NCBI GenBank assembly: GCA_009746045.1
Contig: RPFO01000219.1
Span: 153,501 to 217,500, forward strand
Length of the DNA: 64,000 nt
Reading direction: 5' to 3'
From: Mesostigma viride
Lineage: Eukaryota > Streptophyta > Mesostigmatophyceae > Mesostigmatales > Mesostigmataceae
Below, piece after piece: positions 1-15,945 of this stretch. The notes under the pieces are model-generated. The model worked only from the letters and a program-made list of their open reading frames with translations. It was not told the DNA's origin and did no database searches. Every line of letters begins with the position of its first letter. Position 1 is the first letter of the stretch. Made by a program: the position numbers and the translations under genes.

Positions 1-467
1 GCGGAGACCAGCGGGGAGAAACCCTGTGCCTTCACCGGATAGTACTCCCCTGGATATTGTTCCACAGGGTATTATTACAGGGTATTGTTCCAGTTTGATT
101 CTCCTGTCCTCACGTTTCTTCCGCAACCGAATCCCCCCAGTTCCCCCCCAATCCTTCCCCCGTCTTCCCCCCTTCCATACCCCCCCGTGCCCCCTTCTAT
201 GAAATAGAGGACATGGCTTGGCCTGCAGCACTCAAGTATGCTGCAGCACCAGGCAGACCGAGTGGTGGCAGACCGAGCGACGCCACCACGTATCCCCCAG
301 TGTGGATGCATCTCCTCTGTGGATGCATCCCTTGACATACACTGGCTCTTGATGCCCCCGTGACAACAGGAAGCCAAGCGCTTGCCGACGCCAAGCCCGC
401 AAGCCTCCTCGCCACTGGTCGCATTCGAAGCAGTTGGTTTGATAGGAGCGACCCTCCTCCGCATCAC

Positions 468-1754
468 TCAAGTCACCACGGGCGGGAGCTCCCCTTCCCC
501 ATCGCTGGACAGCTGGCCCGCCCTGGGCGTGGCCTGCAGTGACGAGGGCGCCTTGGAGCCTGGGCTCGAGGGGGGCGGGTCGTCCAGGTCGAGTGGGAAC
601 GACGCCAGTTTTGGGAGCGAGGACTGCGGCACCACTGTAGGCGGCGCTGCTGCTGTCGCTGTGGCGACCGCTGCTGATGGCGCTGTCCCTGCTGTCTGTG
701 ATGCTGGTGTTATTGCCGGCGCTGCCTCTGCTGTCATTGCTGTTGCTGTTGCTGTTGCTGTTGATGTTGCTGACGCTGACGCTGCTGCCAGGGGGCCATC
801 ATGGACAGAGCGCTCGGCACCCGGTTGATCTGCCCTGCTCGCTGACAGGTCCGCCCCCGCGCCGGACGCCGTTTTCTCCGCGGAAGAGCTCGTCCTGTAC
901 ACAGAGGAAGAACAACTCTGGTCCGCGGAAGAGGAGGCGTACCGGCCCGCCCCGCTGGCGTCGAGGATGGAGTTGACCTTGGATTGGTCCAGGATGGAGT
1001 TGACCTTGGATTTGGGCAAGAACGCGCTCACGTAGGCGCTCTCGGCCGCAGGCAACGGCGCGGCTGCCGTTGCCGCTGCCGCCGCCACGTCAGCGGTCCC
1101 TGAGCCAAAGGACGAGGAGTAGAGGTGAGAGACGATGCGCACGCGCAGCCGGACGTCTTCAGCACGGGACATGGATTTGGATTTCCGGTGCTTGTCCTCT
1201 TTCCCGGCAGGCATGTGGCAGAAGGCGTTGGTCAAGTCTTTGCCGGCCTTGTCCGGCGCGGCGCCGAGCCACGGGAGGGGTGGGGCGACGGGCGGGCTGC
1301 CGACCGCCGCCTGGAAGTCGCGCTCGAACTCCCACAGCGACCCGTTGCGCACGCCCGCGTCGTACATGGAGTAGATGGTGTGGGAGAGACCGCGGGGGCT
1401 CCTCGCGATGTGCTCGATCTTTCCCATCGCCGCGGATACCTGGCTGTGTTTATCCTCGGGGGGAGGAGGCGGGGCAGGCAGGGATTCATTTCCCTGCTTG
1501 GCCCGGCGAACGGGCCTTGCTTGCTTCTTGAATACGGGAGAGAGCAAAACCTTCTCGGGCTTTAGAGAGGTGGAAGTGGAAGGCCGCAGACAGCTCCACC
1601 AAGGAGCCTTGGGTTTCTCGAGCTGGATTCCATTACGAGCTGCATGCAGAGCACGGAAGTAGTACGCTGGCCGCCGATTCTCACGTAAAGGGACATGTTT
1701 CGCCCCTCCAGCGGTCAATTGTGCAATCTCTCCACGGCCATTCTTAGTGGCCAT
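468..1754 (-). CDS. Uncharacterised 428-aa protein, single open exon
   Basis: This is one uninterrupted reading frame of 428 codons with ATG at 1754-1752 and stop at 470-468. I do not recognise the family. The N-terminal half (to about residue 210) has normal composition with basic patches and a run of prolines near residue 95. The C-terminal half is low complexity, rich in Ala, Ser, Thr and Pro, with an ATATAT-like stretch that reflects a GCT/GCA-rich DNA tract. Residues near 250-267 hold an in-frame duplication of a nine-residue unit (SKVNSILDQ then SKVNSILD), encoded by a 27-bp direct repeat at about 966-1015. It is divergently arranged with the gene starting at 2717, about 960 bp away. 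The length of the frame and the composition change favour a real gene, but the start and the absence of introns are unproven. It could be a terminal exon. Confidence 0.45.
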   Translation of the reverse strand: MATKNGRGEIAQLTAGGAKHVPLRENRRPAYYFRALHAARNGIQLEKPKAPWWSCLRPSTSTSLKPEKVLLSPVFKKQARPVRRAKQGNESLPAPPPPPEDKHSQVSAAMGKIEHIARSPRGLSHTIYSMYDAGVRNGSLWEFERDFQAAVGSPPVAPPLPWLGAAPDKAGKDLTNAFCHMPAGKEDKHRKSKSMSRAEDVRLRVRIVSHLYSSSFGSGTADVAAAAATAAAPLPAAESAYVSAFLPKSKVNSILDQSKVNSILDASGAGRYASSSADQSCSSSVYRTSSSAEKTASGAGADLSASRADQPGAERSVHDGPLAAASASATSTATATATAMTAEAAPAITPASQTAGTAPSAAVATATAAAPPTVVPQSSLPKLASFPLDLDDPPPSSPGSKAPSSLQATPRAGQLSSDGEGELPPVVT

Positions 1755-2716
1755 AATTCACGTTGTTGGGACGTATTTGGTCGGAAGGGCCGCGCAGGCA
1801 CAACGGCCCATCGGCATAGACTGCAGTGCTTCACCGGAGCGAGCCCGCATAGCGATCGGGCGTGGCAACGACTTGCGACGCGACTACGCGATACATCCTA
1901 CAGCATTCCCTGTTCAAACGCAATTAAACAAGCCCTCGTGAACCGGGTGTAGACCAATTACCCAACCCGATCATAAGCTGCCCGGAAATTCTGCCATTCG
2001 TAATTCCAACGTAAACGCCATGACAAACTGAAATCATTATTGACAAGCCGACCGCGTCTGCTTGAAGTGACATGGATCAGTTAATCCGTTGTGTGACGGT
2101 GATTCAGCAAGCTTGCACCGCGCGGCAGCTAATTATTGGCGGATAGCAATCCCTACGGACGCAGACGAGATTTTTTGCGGTCCAGGTTCGTGACCGCTGC
2201 CGGGAATGATGACACGCGCGACACGATGCAATTTCCTCTGTCTGTTCTGTGACGGCTGCCCGCACAGCGATTTGCAGTAGAATTCACACGAGTAGTGTTA
2301 ATTCTACTGCACGAGTGGTGTGAGTAGTATGTTCGTCGCACACGAGTGCGCATGCACTTGGGAATGTGACTCAGGGATAATTGGGAATGTGACTCGGAGC
2401 CTGCTCGGAGGGATAATTGAATCGAGAGACTCAAGTTGCAGTTGAAGTGCCCATTTGCAATCATCATCGCAGTAACGTGTAAGTCCTACGGTCCGTAGTC
2501 AAGAAGACCGCAGCAATAATTCATTTCAGTTGCTGCTAGTCGTCGGTGTGGTACGACTCGCTTAAAGTGTGCTCGTTTCCGTGGTCGTGATGTCCGGCTA
2601 ACGAGTTATAACCTTCAATTGGATAGTGGAATCAAAACAATGTGGTTATAGCGGCTCCTGCTAAAGGCGACGCTATAATTGCGTCTTCGTCTTGTCGGCG
2701 GGGCTGACCAATAACC
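1755..2716. promoter_or_regulatory. Divergent intergenic region, probable shared promoter
   Basis: This 960-bp gap separates two genes that start facing away from each other, so it should hold both promoters. No long open frame is present on either strand. I see no clear TATA box at a convincing distance. The only strong structure is the inverted repeat at 2274-2310. A short direct repeat (GGGAATGTGACTC) occurs at about 2362 and 2386. Confidence 0.3.
2274..2310. repeat. Perfect 11-bp inverted repeat in the divergent promoter
   Basis: GCAGTAGAATT at 2274-2284 is the exact reverse complement of AATTCTACTGC at 2300-2310. The 15-base loop contains a further ACAC/GTGT pairing. It lies roughly midway between the two divergent start codons. 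It could be a factor-binding palindrome or the remnant of a small element. Confidence 0.4.
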
Positions 2717-8633
<5,917 letters not shown>

Positions 8634-9238
8634 GGTGCCCGCATTTGCATTATTCCATTCATGTGCACATGTTGCGTTCCATTTCAATAATATCTCGCCA
8701 TATCCAGTGGTAAACTCCAAATACATGAAACAACTGTACGTGACGCAATTACGTATAAATTATATAACCAATTAATGTAACAACTTTGGATTTTGGACTC
8801 CATTGATAATTGAGCATTGTTGTTGAAACTACGTCGACATGCAACTAGGCAGGGTTGCTCAGAACAAGATCTTGTGGTCACAAAAATAGGACGCCACAAC
8901 ATTATCATCGATCACCTTCAACTGAACCGAATTAACAACAACCTCCATGGCCGAGGCTTCTCTTTCACATCAAACTTTTCCCATGGGGCGCTGGCCAGGG
9001 AAAGTCTTACACCGAGTATGTGATCTGGAGACGGGACCGTACAGACAAACTGTTTTCAGTTGTGGAAGGTGAAAGACTGTCGACTGTGGCGACGACATGG
9101 ATCACCGATTCCAGATGGTGCATGCACGATATAGGGACACTCCCGGCCAGTTAGGCTCGAAACACACGCCCTGATCAAGCATGCTGTTTCCGGCCCCACC
9201 GTCTAGGTCATCTAGTCGCTCTACACGTAAGCCAGCCA

Positions 9239-10172
9239 TAATTTCAATGCACAAGGATACACATTTCCATCACCATTCATCTTCATCATCCTGAACGACT
9301 CGAACACGCGGACAAGATAACGGCAGGCTCGAGCTACCATGGTCCGGATTCTCCCGATTTCTGGCCTGCGCTGGTTGTCTCCTTGATAATTTCAATGCAC
9401 AAGGCTACACATTTCCATCACCATTCATATTCATCGGTTCCTCTCTCGTCGCAAGCGGTTGCACGACCTCACCTGGACGATGGACGACGACCTGACCCCC
9501 GCTCAGCAGCAGCAGCGACGCGACCTGTGGCCGGAGTACCTCCGCCACAAGCAGGACCCCCAGAAGCCCAAGGTGTACTGGAGGGGCGGGGACCTGATGA
9601 TCAACCTCAAGATGTGGACGCCCCCCGCGGGCTAGACTAGCTCATAGCCCTAGCTTGTATCCATTGGTAGTCACTGCCGCCATGGCAGCCATGCTTAGAA
9701 CGTTTGCCTAGCCGTGCCAATGTATACCTAGCCACGTGCACCGCTAACGCACGGTACACAACCAGCCATGTAGCCTTAGCTTAGTCCTTGTTGTACAGCC
9801 ATGCTACGTCTCAGTGGCTATGATCACTTTACTCGCCCACGCTCCATGTTATGTCATGCTCACATGGGTCTTATTGCACCCACAGATTGCCGGATCGATA
9901 ATTAGCGTGTCCGTTTAGCTAACGTGCTCGAATGCAGCTGTGGCATGCCTTTGGCATGAAGGAGACTGGGGGTCTCTGCCCTTTCTCCTGTTGTGCACAC
10001 ACAGGGATTAAAAGCACTTCGGTGCTCCGTGACTCCCCAACGGGAGCACGAGTTTAATTAATTAATTAATTAATTCATATTCATCATCCTGAACGACTCG
10101 AACACGCGGACAAGATAACGGCAGGCTCGAGCTACCATGGTCCGGATTCTCCCGATTTCTGGCCTGCGCTGG
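9239..10172 (+). repeat. Tandem units of about 150 bp carrying the S-element 3' end, split by a LINE
   Basis: A block of about 53 bp (ATAATTTCAATGCACAAGG...TTCATC) occurs at 9239-9291 and 9389-9435. It is followed each time by a block of about 90 bp that starts ATCCTGAACGACTCG and ends in CCGATTTCTGGCCTGCGCTGG. The second block is displaced to 10086-10172 because a LINE (9436-10072) inserted between the two parts. The 3' portion of the 90-bp block is the same sequence found as tiny isolated insertions at 15498, 29381 and 37758. Confidence 0.7.
9436..10072 (+). mobile_element. 5'-truncated LINE copy: ORF1 tail, 3' UTR, hairpin and (TTAA)n
   Basis: The insertion is flanked by a 13-bp target-site duplication, ATTCATATTCATC, at 9423-9435 and 10073-10085. 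It opens inside the ORF1 C-terminal region. The readable peptide contains DDDLTPAQQQQRRDLWPEYL and VYWRGGDLMI and stops at 9633-9635. This is the L1-type ORF1 C-terminal pattern also seen in the copies at 11.4-12.8 and 15.9-17.3 kb. The 3' UTR of about 400 bp ends with a hairpin (GTGCTCC pairing with GGGAGCAC) and a TTAA tail. Confidence 0.85.
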
Positions 10173-10329
10173 CACAACGGTCTGAAAGTGCCAAAAAAGG
10201 AATATCTAATTCCTCCTTGCTGCAGTAATATTCAGATGATGGTCAAACTTAGTGGCAAGCTTCCTTATGATACCTAGTTTTACTGTGCCAAGTTGCACCT
10301 TGTTTGGCCACCTGGTGCTCACTGAACGG

Positions 10330-10712
10330 TGGCGCTTGGTCAGGTGGTCAGGTCGGTGAGAACTCCGGCCGTACGTTGACCAGGTCCAGTGCGGAGGCAA
10401 CTAAGGCTTTGAAGGCGCCGGCACAGGTTCAGAAGAGAGGCGTACGACCCATAAAACACGAGCTCCAGTATCTTGCGGGGTGGCTGCCATGTCGAAATAG
10501 CTGGGTCTGGCGTCGTCGAAGGTGGAAAATAACCCGTCAACGTCAAAGTCGCACTCAGACCAGCTAGGTTCGGTTGGGCGGCTGCGTTTGGGCTCAGGCG
10601 AGGCATGAAGCCCGGGAGGGGTGCGGGGCGACCACCAGTGCGCGGCTAGTGGGCACCGCTGCCTGCCGGATCGAGTAGGACTTGAGGGCGAAGCTGCAGC
10701 CGGAGCTGCAGA
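10330..10712 (-). pseudogene. LINE ORF1, N-terminal part resumed after a nested insertion
   Basis: On the minus strand this reads TSAAPAAASPSSP, then a Pro-rich stretch with EPKRSRPTEPSW, then degenerates near RVLWVVRLSSEPVPAP. It matches the ORF1 N-terminal region at 15946-16300 (TSAAQAAASPSGP, PDPKRTRPAD). The start of the same ORF lies at 14496-14434 on the minus strand. The two parts join in frame at an 11-bp duplicated target, so the 3.7-kb block between them inserted later. Its left boundary, somewhere between 10173 and 10330, was not resolved. Confidence 0.7.
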
Positions 10713-10758
10713 CGTATTTTCATTAATTAATTAATTAATTAGGAACATAACTCCGTTG

Positions 10759-11204
10759 CATAATAGGAATAGCCCTAGCTTGTATCCATTGGAGTCACTG
10801 CCGCTAAGGCAGCCATGCTTAGAATGTTTGCCTAGCTGTGCCCGGCACTAGGTATGTTGAACATACCTAGTCACGTGCCGCCAACGCACGGTACACAACC
10901 GGCAGCCATAGCCTTAGCCTAGCCCTATCACAGCCATGCTACGCCCTGGCTAAGTTCAGATTACTTGCCCACGCTACTTGTTATGCCACGCTCACATGGG
11001 TCTTAACTCTTATTGCACCCGCAGTTTGTCGTTAGAATGTCCTTTTAGCTAGCGCGCCCGAATGCAGCTGTGGCATGCCTTTGGCATGAAGGAGACTTGG
11101 GGTCTCTGCCCTTTCTCCTGTTGTGCACACACAGGGATTAAAAGCACTTCGGTGCTCCGTGACTCCCCAGCAGCGGGAGCACGTGTTTAATTAATGAATT
11201 AATT
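10759..11204 (+). mobile_element. LINE 3' UTR fragment inserted in the hairpin of the host LINE
   Basis: This is a second copy of the 3' UTR seen at 9636-10072 (AGCCCTAGCTTGTATCCATT... to GGGAGCAC and TTAA units). The flanks are AACTCCGTTG at 10749-10758 and AACTCAGTTG at 11205-11214, a 10-bp target-site duplication with one change. The target is the loop side of the host LINE's terminal hairpin, CTCC-CAAC-GGAG on the minus strand. Confidence 0.85.
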
Positions 11205-11412
11205 AACTCAGTTGGGAGTATATGTAGCACATAGCCCTTGTCAGAGCACATAGCCCTTGAAGCACGAGCCACGAGGTATAGCCATGGCTGACGGCGGAGC
11301 TCATAACTTTCACGTTTCATGAGCACCGAATTTAGCCGTGAATATCACAGTCCGGACGCGTCTCTCTACGACGCACATGCTGATATAATTTTCCGACGCT
11401 ATTACGCAATAT

Positions 11413-12815
11413 ATGGCGAACAAACGCGCCTCGACGCAACGCAGCTAGCCTGGCGGCTGCGCTCGGCAACGAAAATATACGTCCGCAGCTCCGGCTGCAG
11501 CTTCGCCATCAGGTCCGGCAGGCAGCGCTGACACTAGTCGATCGTGCACTGGTGCTCGCCCAGCCCCCCGGGCTTGCCTCGCCATCTGCATCGCCAGAGC
11601 CCAAGCGCAGTCGCTCTGCTGAGCCGCACTGGGACGAGATTTCCTTTGACATCAACGCATATGGCTTCTGGAGGCGCGGTCGGCGGAGTCTTCATGGAAG
11701 ACGTGTTTTTCGGCACGTACTCCTCGCTTCAGGACCTGTGCCGTTGTACCTGTGCTCCAACAATCGCGGCCGCTGGCCAGGCGGTCAGCTTGCCGACCCC
11801 GTCGAGGATCTCCCGCGCATTGGCCGCATGAATCGTCCCACGCTCCAACGCTTCGCCCTCTGCTCCCTCCTCGGGCGCTCCGACGTCGAGATCTGGGCCC
11901 CCCCACCACCGCCCCCCACCGTTGCGACAGAATCCATCGTCCGCGCCCTCCTTAAGGAAGCTTTCGAGCAGCACGTGACCCCCCTTGCCACAGATGTGGC
12001 GGCAAAGGAGGCACGCTGGCTGGCGAGCTTCCCACCATTTCCACCGCCACCTCCACCCTCCTCGCCTCCTCCACCGCCACCCTCCCCTCCTCCGACGCCA
12101 TCACCGCCCAGCTCCGCGACATCGACCAGCGCCTCAAGGATAATGCAATCGCTATCGAGGTCCTGCAGAACACCGCAGGCCTCACCCGCCCAGGCAGTGA
12201 AGGACATTGCCGCCAAGCCAGCCCCTGCTGGCCTGGCCGGCGATGCTCCTCCCATCACGACCTAGTGGGCGGACGTGCTTAAGCAACATACCACCTCCAC
12301 CACCTCCGCCGTCGCAGCCCAGCTCCAACGGCAGACGCTTGACCTCCGCGAGGAGGCCGAGCTCGCCAAGCGCAGCCTCAACGTCATCGTCATGAACTTC
12401 GACATGGAGGAAGGTGAGAATTCCGAGAAGCTTGCACGTGCGTTTGAGAGCAAAATCCTTGCACGCATGGGCCTCCTTGGTGAGATTAAGCTGACCGCCC
12501 ACCGCCTCCCCCGCGCGCGGGGTAAGGCCGGGGCGCCTCCGCTTCTTCTCATCATTGAGAGCCCAGCGGACAAGATTTCGTTTCTCAGACGCCGCAAGCG
12601 GCTCGAGAAGACTCACTTCACCCTTGACGACGACTTGACCCTGGCGCAGCAACAAAGGCGACGGGAGCTATGGCCGACCTACCTCCAGCTCCGGCAGACC
12701 AAGGCGGGCCAGCCGGTGTACTGGAAGGGGGCGGCCATCTACGTCGGCCACAAGCCCTGGCACACGACCCCCTCGACCACCGCGGCCCCAGCGACCCCAG
12801 AAGCCCCAGCCTAGG
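11413..12815 (+). pseudogene. L1-type ORF1 protein (RNA-binding nucleocapsid-like), degenerate
   Basis: The frame begins ATGGCGAACAAACGCGCC at 11413, as in the better copy at 15946, but meets TAG about 12 codons later. Recoverable blocks are a Pro/Ala-rich N-terminal part (11552-12265) and a C-terminal part (12275-12814). The C-terminal part contains a helical stretch (QRQTLDLREEAELAKRS), a folded segment with VIVMNFDMEEGENSEKLARA, and the typical ORF1 C-terminal motif DDDLTLAQQQRRRELWPTYL followed by PVYWKGAAIYVG. ORF1 proteins of L1-type LINEs bind their own RNA and act as chaperones in the ribonucleoprotein. An in-frame TAG at about 12263-12265 separates the two blocks. Several frameshifts make this a dead copy. 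Confidence 0.75.
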
Positions 12816-13222
12816 GGAATACAGCAGTAGTAGTGTAGAATAGATAGACCGTGGCCATGTACATGTACGCCTACTACAGGCACAATACTAGCTAAGCCAC
12901 GCGCTTTATTTAACCATGTACATGCGTGCCGATGATGTGCCATGTGCACTCCAGATGATGCCTAGCTTTATTTAGTTATGCTGTGCCCATGCAGAGAGCT
13001 GCTCTCTGCTGAGATGTCACGCTCTAGCTTTTGTATAGCTATGATGATCTTCCCCCCCATGACAGGCTCCCCCTTCGCTGGAGCATAGCTTGATAGATCA
13101 TGGGGATGCAGGTGCCCTGGTGCACCTAGAGCAAGTGTTGCTTACATTCCCACTCTTGCAGGAAGTAGCTTAGAATGTATTATAGGCGCATATGCCCCTT
13201 CTCTCGGCTATGTGCTACATAT

Positions 13223-13604
13223 TCTGATCAGGCACTCCGCAAAGGTGAAAACCATTTGCGTTCAGCGCCGGGCCGCGGAAAACGCGGAAAAACGCGATCT
13301 GCAAATGAATCCGACCGGAATCGAACTGGGGACCTCTCGCACCAACTTTCGCTGACTATAGGACGGACGTCTCCGGTTACCATGGCATCGCCAACTTACA
13401 CCTACAGTCATCCGCAAAAGTTCTCCTGTCCGGGGAGTGATGCAAGCCTGTCGGATTTGGTACTAGATAAATCACTCGAGATCTGTGTGTAGGAGTACTA
13501 CACACGTGTCTGCACGCGAGACTTGTTCAGTCTCGCAACGTGAGACGGGCTGAACACGGCTGAATCCTTCTTTAGAAGGGGGCGTAGCCGGTACTATCGA
13601 AACA
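13223..13604. mobile_element. Short hairpin-rich element, copy 1 (382 bp)
   Basis: It is inserted in the 3' UTR of the LINE above, with an 8-bp duplication CTACATAT at 13215-13222 and 13605-13612. It has no open frame and no terminal inverted repeats. It contains several near-perfect hairpins, including GTGTGTAG/CTACACAC, CGAGACT/AGTCTCG and CCTTCT/AGAAGG. On the minus strand it carries GTTCGATTCC preceded by GAGAGGTCCCC, which resembles a tRNA variable loop and T-arm (pol III B box). It may be a SINE or another structured-RNA retroelement. Orientation is not settled. Confidence 0.65.
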
Positions 13605-13677
13605 CTACATATACTCCCAACGGAGTTATGTTCCTAATTAATTAATTTTATTAATAGCCCTTGAGAAGGGGCATATG

Positions 13678-14375
13678 TTCTGATTTGGCACGCCGCCAAT
13701 AGTGAAAACCATTTGCGTTCAGTGCCGGTCCGCGGAAAACGCGATCTGCAATCAAATGAATCCAGGCCGGAATCGAACGGGGGACCTCTCGCACCCACTT
13801 TTGCTGACTATAGGACGGACGTCTCCTGATCCTAATAAGGCATCGCCAGCTGACACCTACAGTCCAACCGCAAAAGTTCTCCTGTCCGGGGAGTGATGCA
13901 AGCCAGTCGGATTGGTACTAGATAAATCATTCGAGATCTGTGTGTGTAGGAGTACTACACACGTGTCCACTCGAGACTTGTTCAGTCTCGAAACGTGAAA
14001 TGGGCTGAACACGGCTGGAACCTTCTTAGAAGAGGGCGTAGCCGGTACTATATCGAGATCAGCCAAGCGTATATTCTGATTTGGCATGCCGCAAATAGTG
14101 AAAACCATTTGCGTTCAGTGCCGCCGGGTCCGCGGAAAACGCGATCTGCAAATGAATCCAGGCCGGAATTGAACGGGGGGCCTCTCGCACCCACTTTTGC
14201 TGACTATAGGACGGACGTCTTCTGATCCTAAGGCATCGCCAGCTGACACCTACAGTCCAACCGCAAAAGTTCTCCTGTCCGGGGAGTGATGCAAGCCAGT
14301 CGGATTGGTCACTAGATAGATCATTCGAGATCTATGTGTGTATAGGAGTACCACACACGTGTCCACTCGAGACTT
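13678..14375. mobile_element. Short hairpin-rich element, copies 2 and 3 in tandem
   Basis: Two further copies of the element at 13223-13604 lie head to tail, starting TTCTGATTTGGCA at 13678 and again near 14075. The pair is bounded by GCATATG at 13671-13677 and 14376-14382, a 7-bp duplication within the host LINE's 3' UTR. Copy 2 is full length. Copy 3 ends early, after the GTGTCCACTCGAGACTT hairpin arm. The tRNA-like arm and the hairpins are conserved in both. Confidence 0.65.
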
Positions 14376-14433
14376 GCATATGGCCTATAATACATTCTGA
14401 GCTACTTCCTGCGAGGGTGGGAATGTAAACAAC

Positions 14434-14640
14434 CGTATTTTCATGGCCTAGCGCAGCCGCCAGGCTGCGTTGCATCAAGGAGCGTTTGCTCGTCATGTAT
14501 TGCGTAATAGCTTCGTCTTTAGAAAATTATATCAGCATGTGCGTCTTAGAAAGACGAAGCGATTGTGATATTCACAGCTGAATTCGGTGCTCAAACGTGA
14601 AAGTTATGAGCTCCGCCTTCAGCCATGGCTACCTCGTGGC
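14434..14640 (-). pseudogene. LINE 5' UTR and ORF1 start (minus strand), host of the nest
   Basis: Read on the minus strand, this is the LINE 5' end (AGCCATGGCTGAAGGCGGAG..., CTTTCACGTTTGAGCACC). The ORF1 start codon is at 14496-14494 and the peptide is MTSKRSLMQRSLAAALGHEN. It corresponds to MANKRASTQRGLAAALGNEN at 15946. The reading frame breaks at the duplicated target ATGAAAATACG and resumes at 10712. Confidence 0.75.
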
Positions 14641-15497
14641 TCGTCTCTTTTTTAACTGGTATGCTGCATCATTATTATGTACATGCAGCATTCCACAGGT
14701 GGGGGGGCGGACCGGCCCTTCAAGGGAGAGCTAGAACTCGTGCCGACCTGAACATTGCGAGGCCCACCTAGCTGGCCTCCATCCCCCCACATGTGCGAGA
14801 AGTAGCACAATGCCAATCTGATTGTATACTGACAGTCTACAGGGACTGGTTGCCTTTTCTTGATACAAAGACTTGGCCGTTGAGGCCATGCAACAGCTAA
14901 ACTTTAGTAGCCTTCACAATGACCATGAGTAACATACTATCTGATATCTACGGCCACTGACCATACTGTGGCTTGAAGTGGCTCTGGACATCATTACACG
15001 ATACAACATAACAACTATCATGCAGCAGCCTAGGTTATACTAAGAACCAATTTATGCAAACCCTGCCTCAGTGCTGCTCAACCTTTTGGAGAAATTACTA
15101 CTAAGGACTAGTTACATAACACGAAGTATACATTATATAGGAAAAGGCTAAAATTTTGCATAATTTTACCATTGCACAGCTGCACACGCACCAGACGACA
15201 TTTACCAAAATTACACGACCAAACACGATAAATACCTGTCAACGTAGTTACCTTATATACCATGCAGTGACCATGCAACTGGGTGGCGGGCATCACCAAA
15301 CATGTGTCTTACAGGGAGTGTGTGCACATATATTCACTGTGAATGTTACCTTCGAAAAATTCCCGAGGCAACCAAACAACGCAGTAGAAAAGAAACTATA
15401 GAAAAGAAACTAGCGACCGAGATGTCAGCAAGTAAAGCCCAGAACAACACTATAGAGAACTCATGCACATAATATATACTATGTTAGCGTTGTTTAT
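14641..15497. other. No gene recognised
   Basis: This AT-leaning sequence holds only short frames. I see no transposon ends or tandem repeats apart from the GGGGGGGCGG tract at 14701 and scattered TATATA runs near 15130-15260. It appears to be ordinary intergenic DNA or old degraded repeats. Confidence 0.4.
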
Positions 15498-15583
15498 CAA
15501 GGAGACAACCAGCGCCGCCAGGCCAGAAATCGGGAGAATCCGGACCATGCATGGTAGCTCGAGCCTGCTGTTATCTTGTCCGC
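15498..15583 (-). mobile_element. S-element micro-insertion, 86 bp, with TSD
   Basis: The segment is flanked by TGTTTAT at 15491-15497 and 15584-15590. On the minus strand it ends GATTTCTGGC...GCGCTGGTTGTCTCCTTG, the same 3' end found at 9388, 29407 and 37800. It is the longest of the three isolated copies. Its 5' end is internal to the longer tandem version at 9292-9388. Confidence 0.65.
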
Positions 15584-15945
15584 TGTTTATGGTTGATTGG
15601 ATGCCTTCACTCTGATGTAATAAGTAATTATAATTTTTAACATATATACTATGTATTACATAAATATTGCTAATTAGTATAATTTCAAAATTTTTTAAAA
15701 AAGTTTCAGGATATTATGTAACGTATAGTCATGCATGCCAGTGCAGCCTGATCCAAGTTATATAGGAATGTTATGTCCACACCGCATCCACTCCCACGCG
15801 AATTCCGGCCACGAGGTAGCCATGGCTGTCGGAGCTCATAACTTTCACGTTTCATGAGCACCGAATTTAGCCGTGAATATCACTATCGCTTCGTCTTTCT
15901 AAGACGCACATGCTGATATAATTTTCCGAATCTAAAACGCAATAT

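Larger units (their letters stand above)
11261..13654 (+). mobile_element. LINE copy with full 5' end, broken ORF1 and 3' tail; no ORF2
   Basis: It is flanked by the 10-bp target-site duplication TAGCCCTTGA at 11251-11260 and 13655-13664. The 5' part (GCCACGAGGTA...CTCATAACTTTCACG) matches the 5' end at 15810 and the inverted one near 14600-14640. ORF1 follows at 11413-12815, then a 3' UTR, then a hairpin (ACTCC-CAAC-GGAGT, 13613-13626) and an AATT/TTAA tail. A 382-bp short element (13223-13604) has inserted inside the 3' UTR. No reverse transcriptase is present, so this is an internally deleted, non-autonomous copy. Confidence 0.8.
10724..14433 (-). mobile_element. LINE 3'-end copy inserted into another LINE's ORF1, enlarged by later insertions
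   Basis: The block is bounded by the direct repeat CGTATTTTCAT at 10713-10723 and 14434-14444. On the minus strand the element's own sequence is a 3' UTR fragment (GTTGTTTACATTCCC... to CATATG near 14376), then CATATGCCCCTTCTC... (13677-13655), then GCTATGTGCTACATATACTCCCAAC (within 11260-11211), and finally CGGAGTTATGTTCC plus a TTAA tail (10755-10724). The pieces rejoin into the same 3' end as the LINE at 15782-18024. Everything between the pieces is younger: two short elements (13678-14375), a LINE (11261-13654) and a LINE end (10759-11204). Confidence 0.75.

Noticed and set aside
13223-14375. A functional tRNA gene or a hammerhead ribozyme in the short elements
   Set aside because: The GTTCGATTCC block is tRNA-like, but the T-stem does not pair properly and no full cloverleaf could be drawn. 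The hammerhead core CTGATGA...GAAA is absent.
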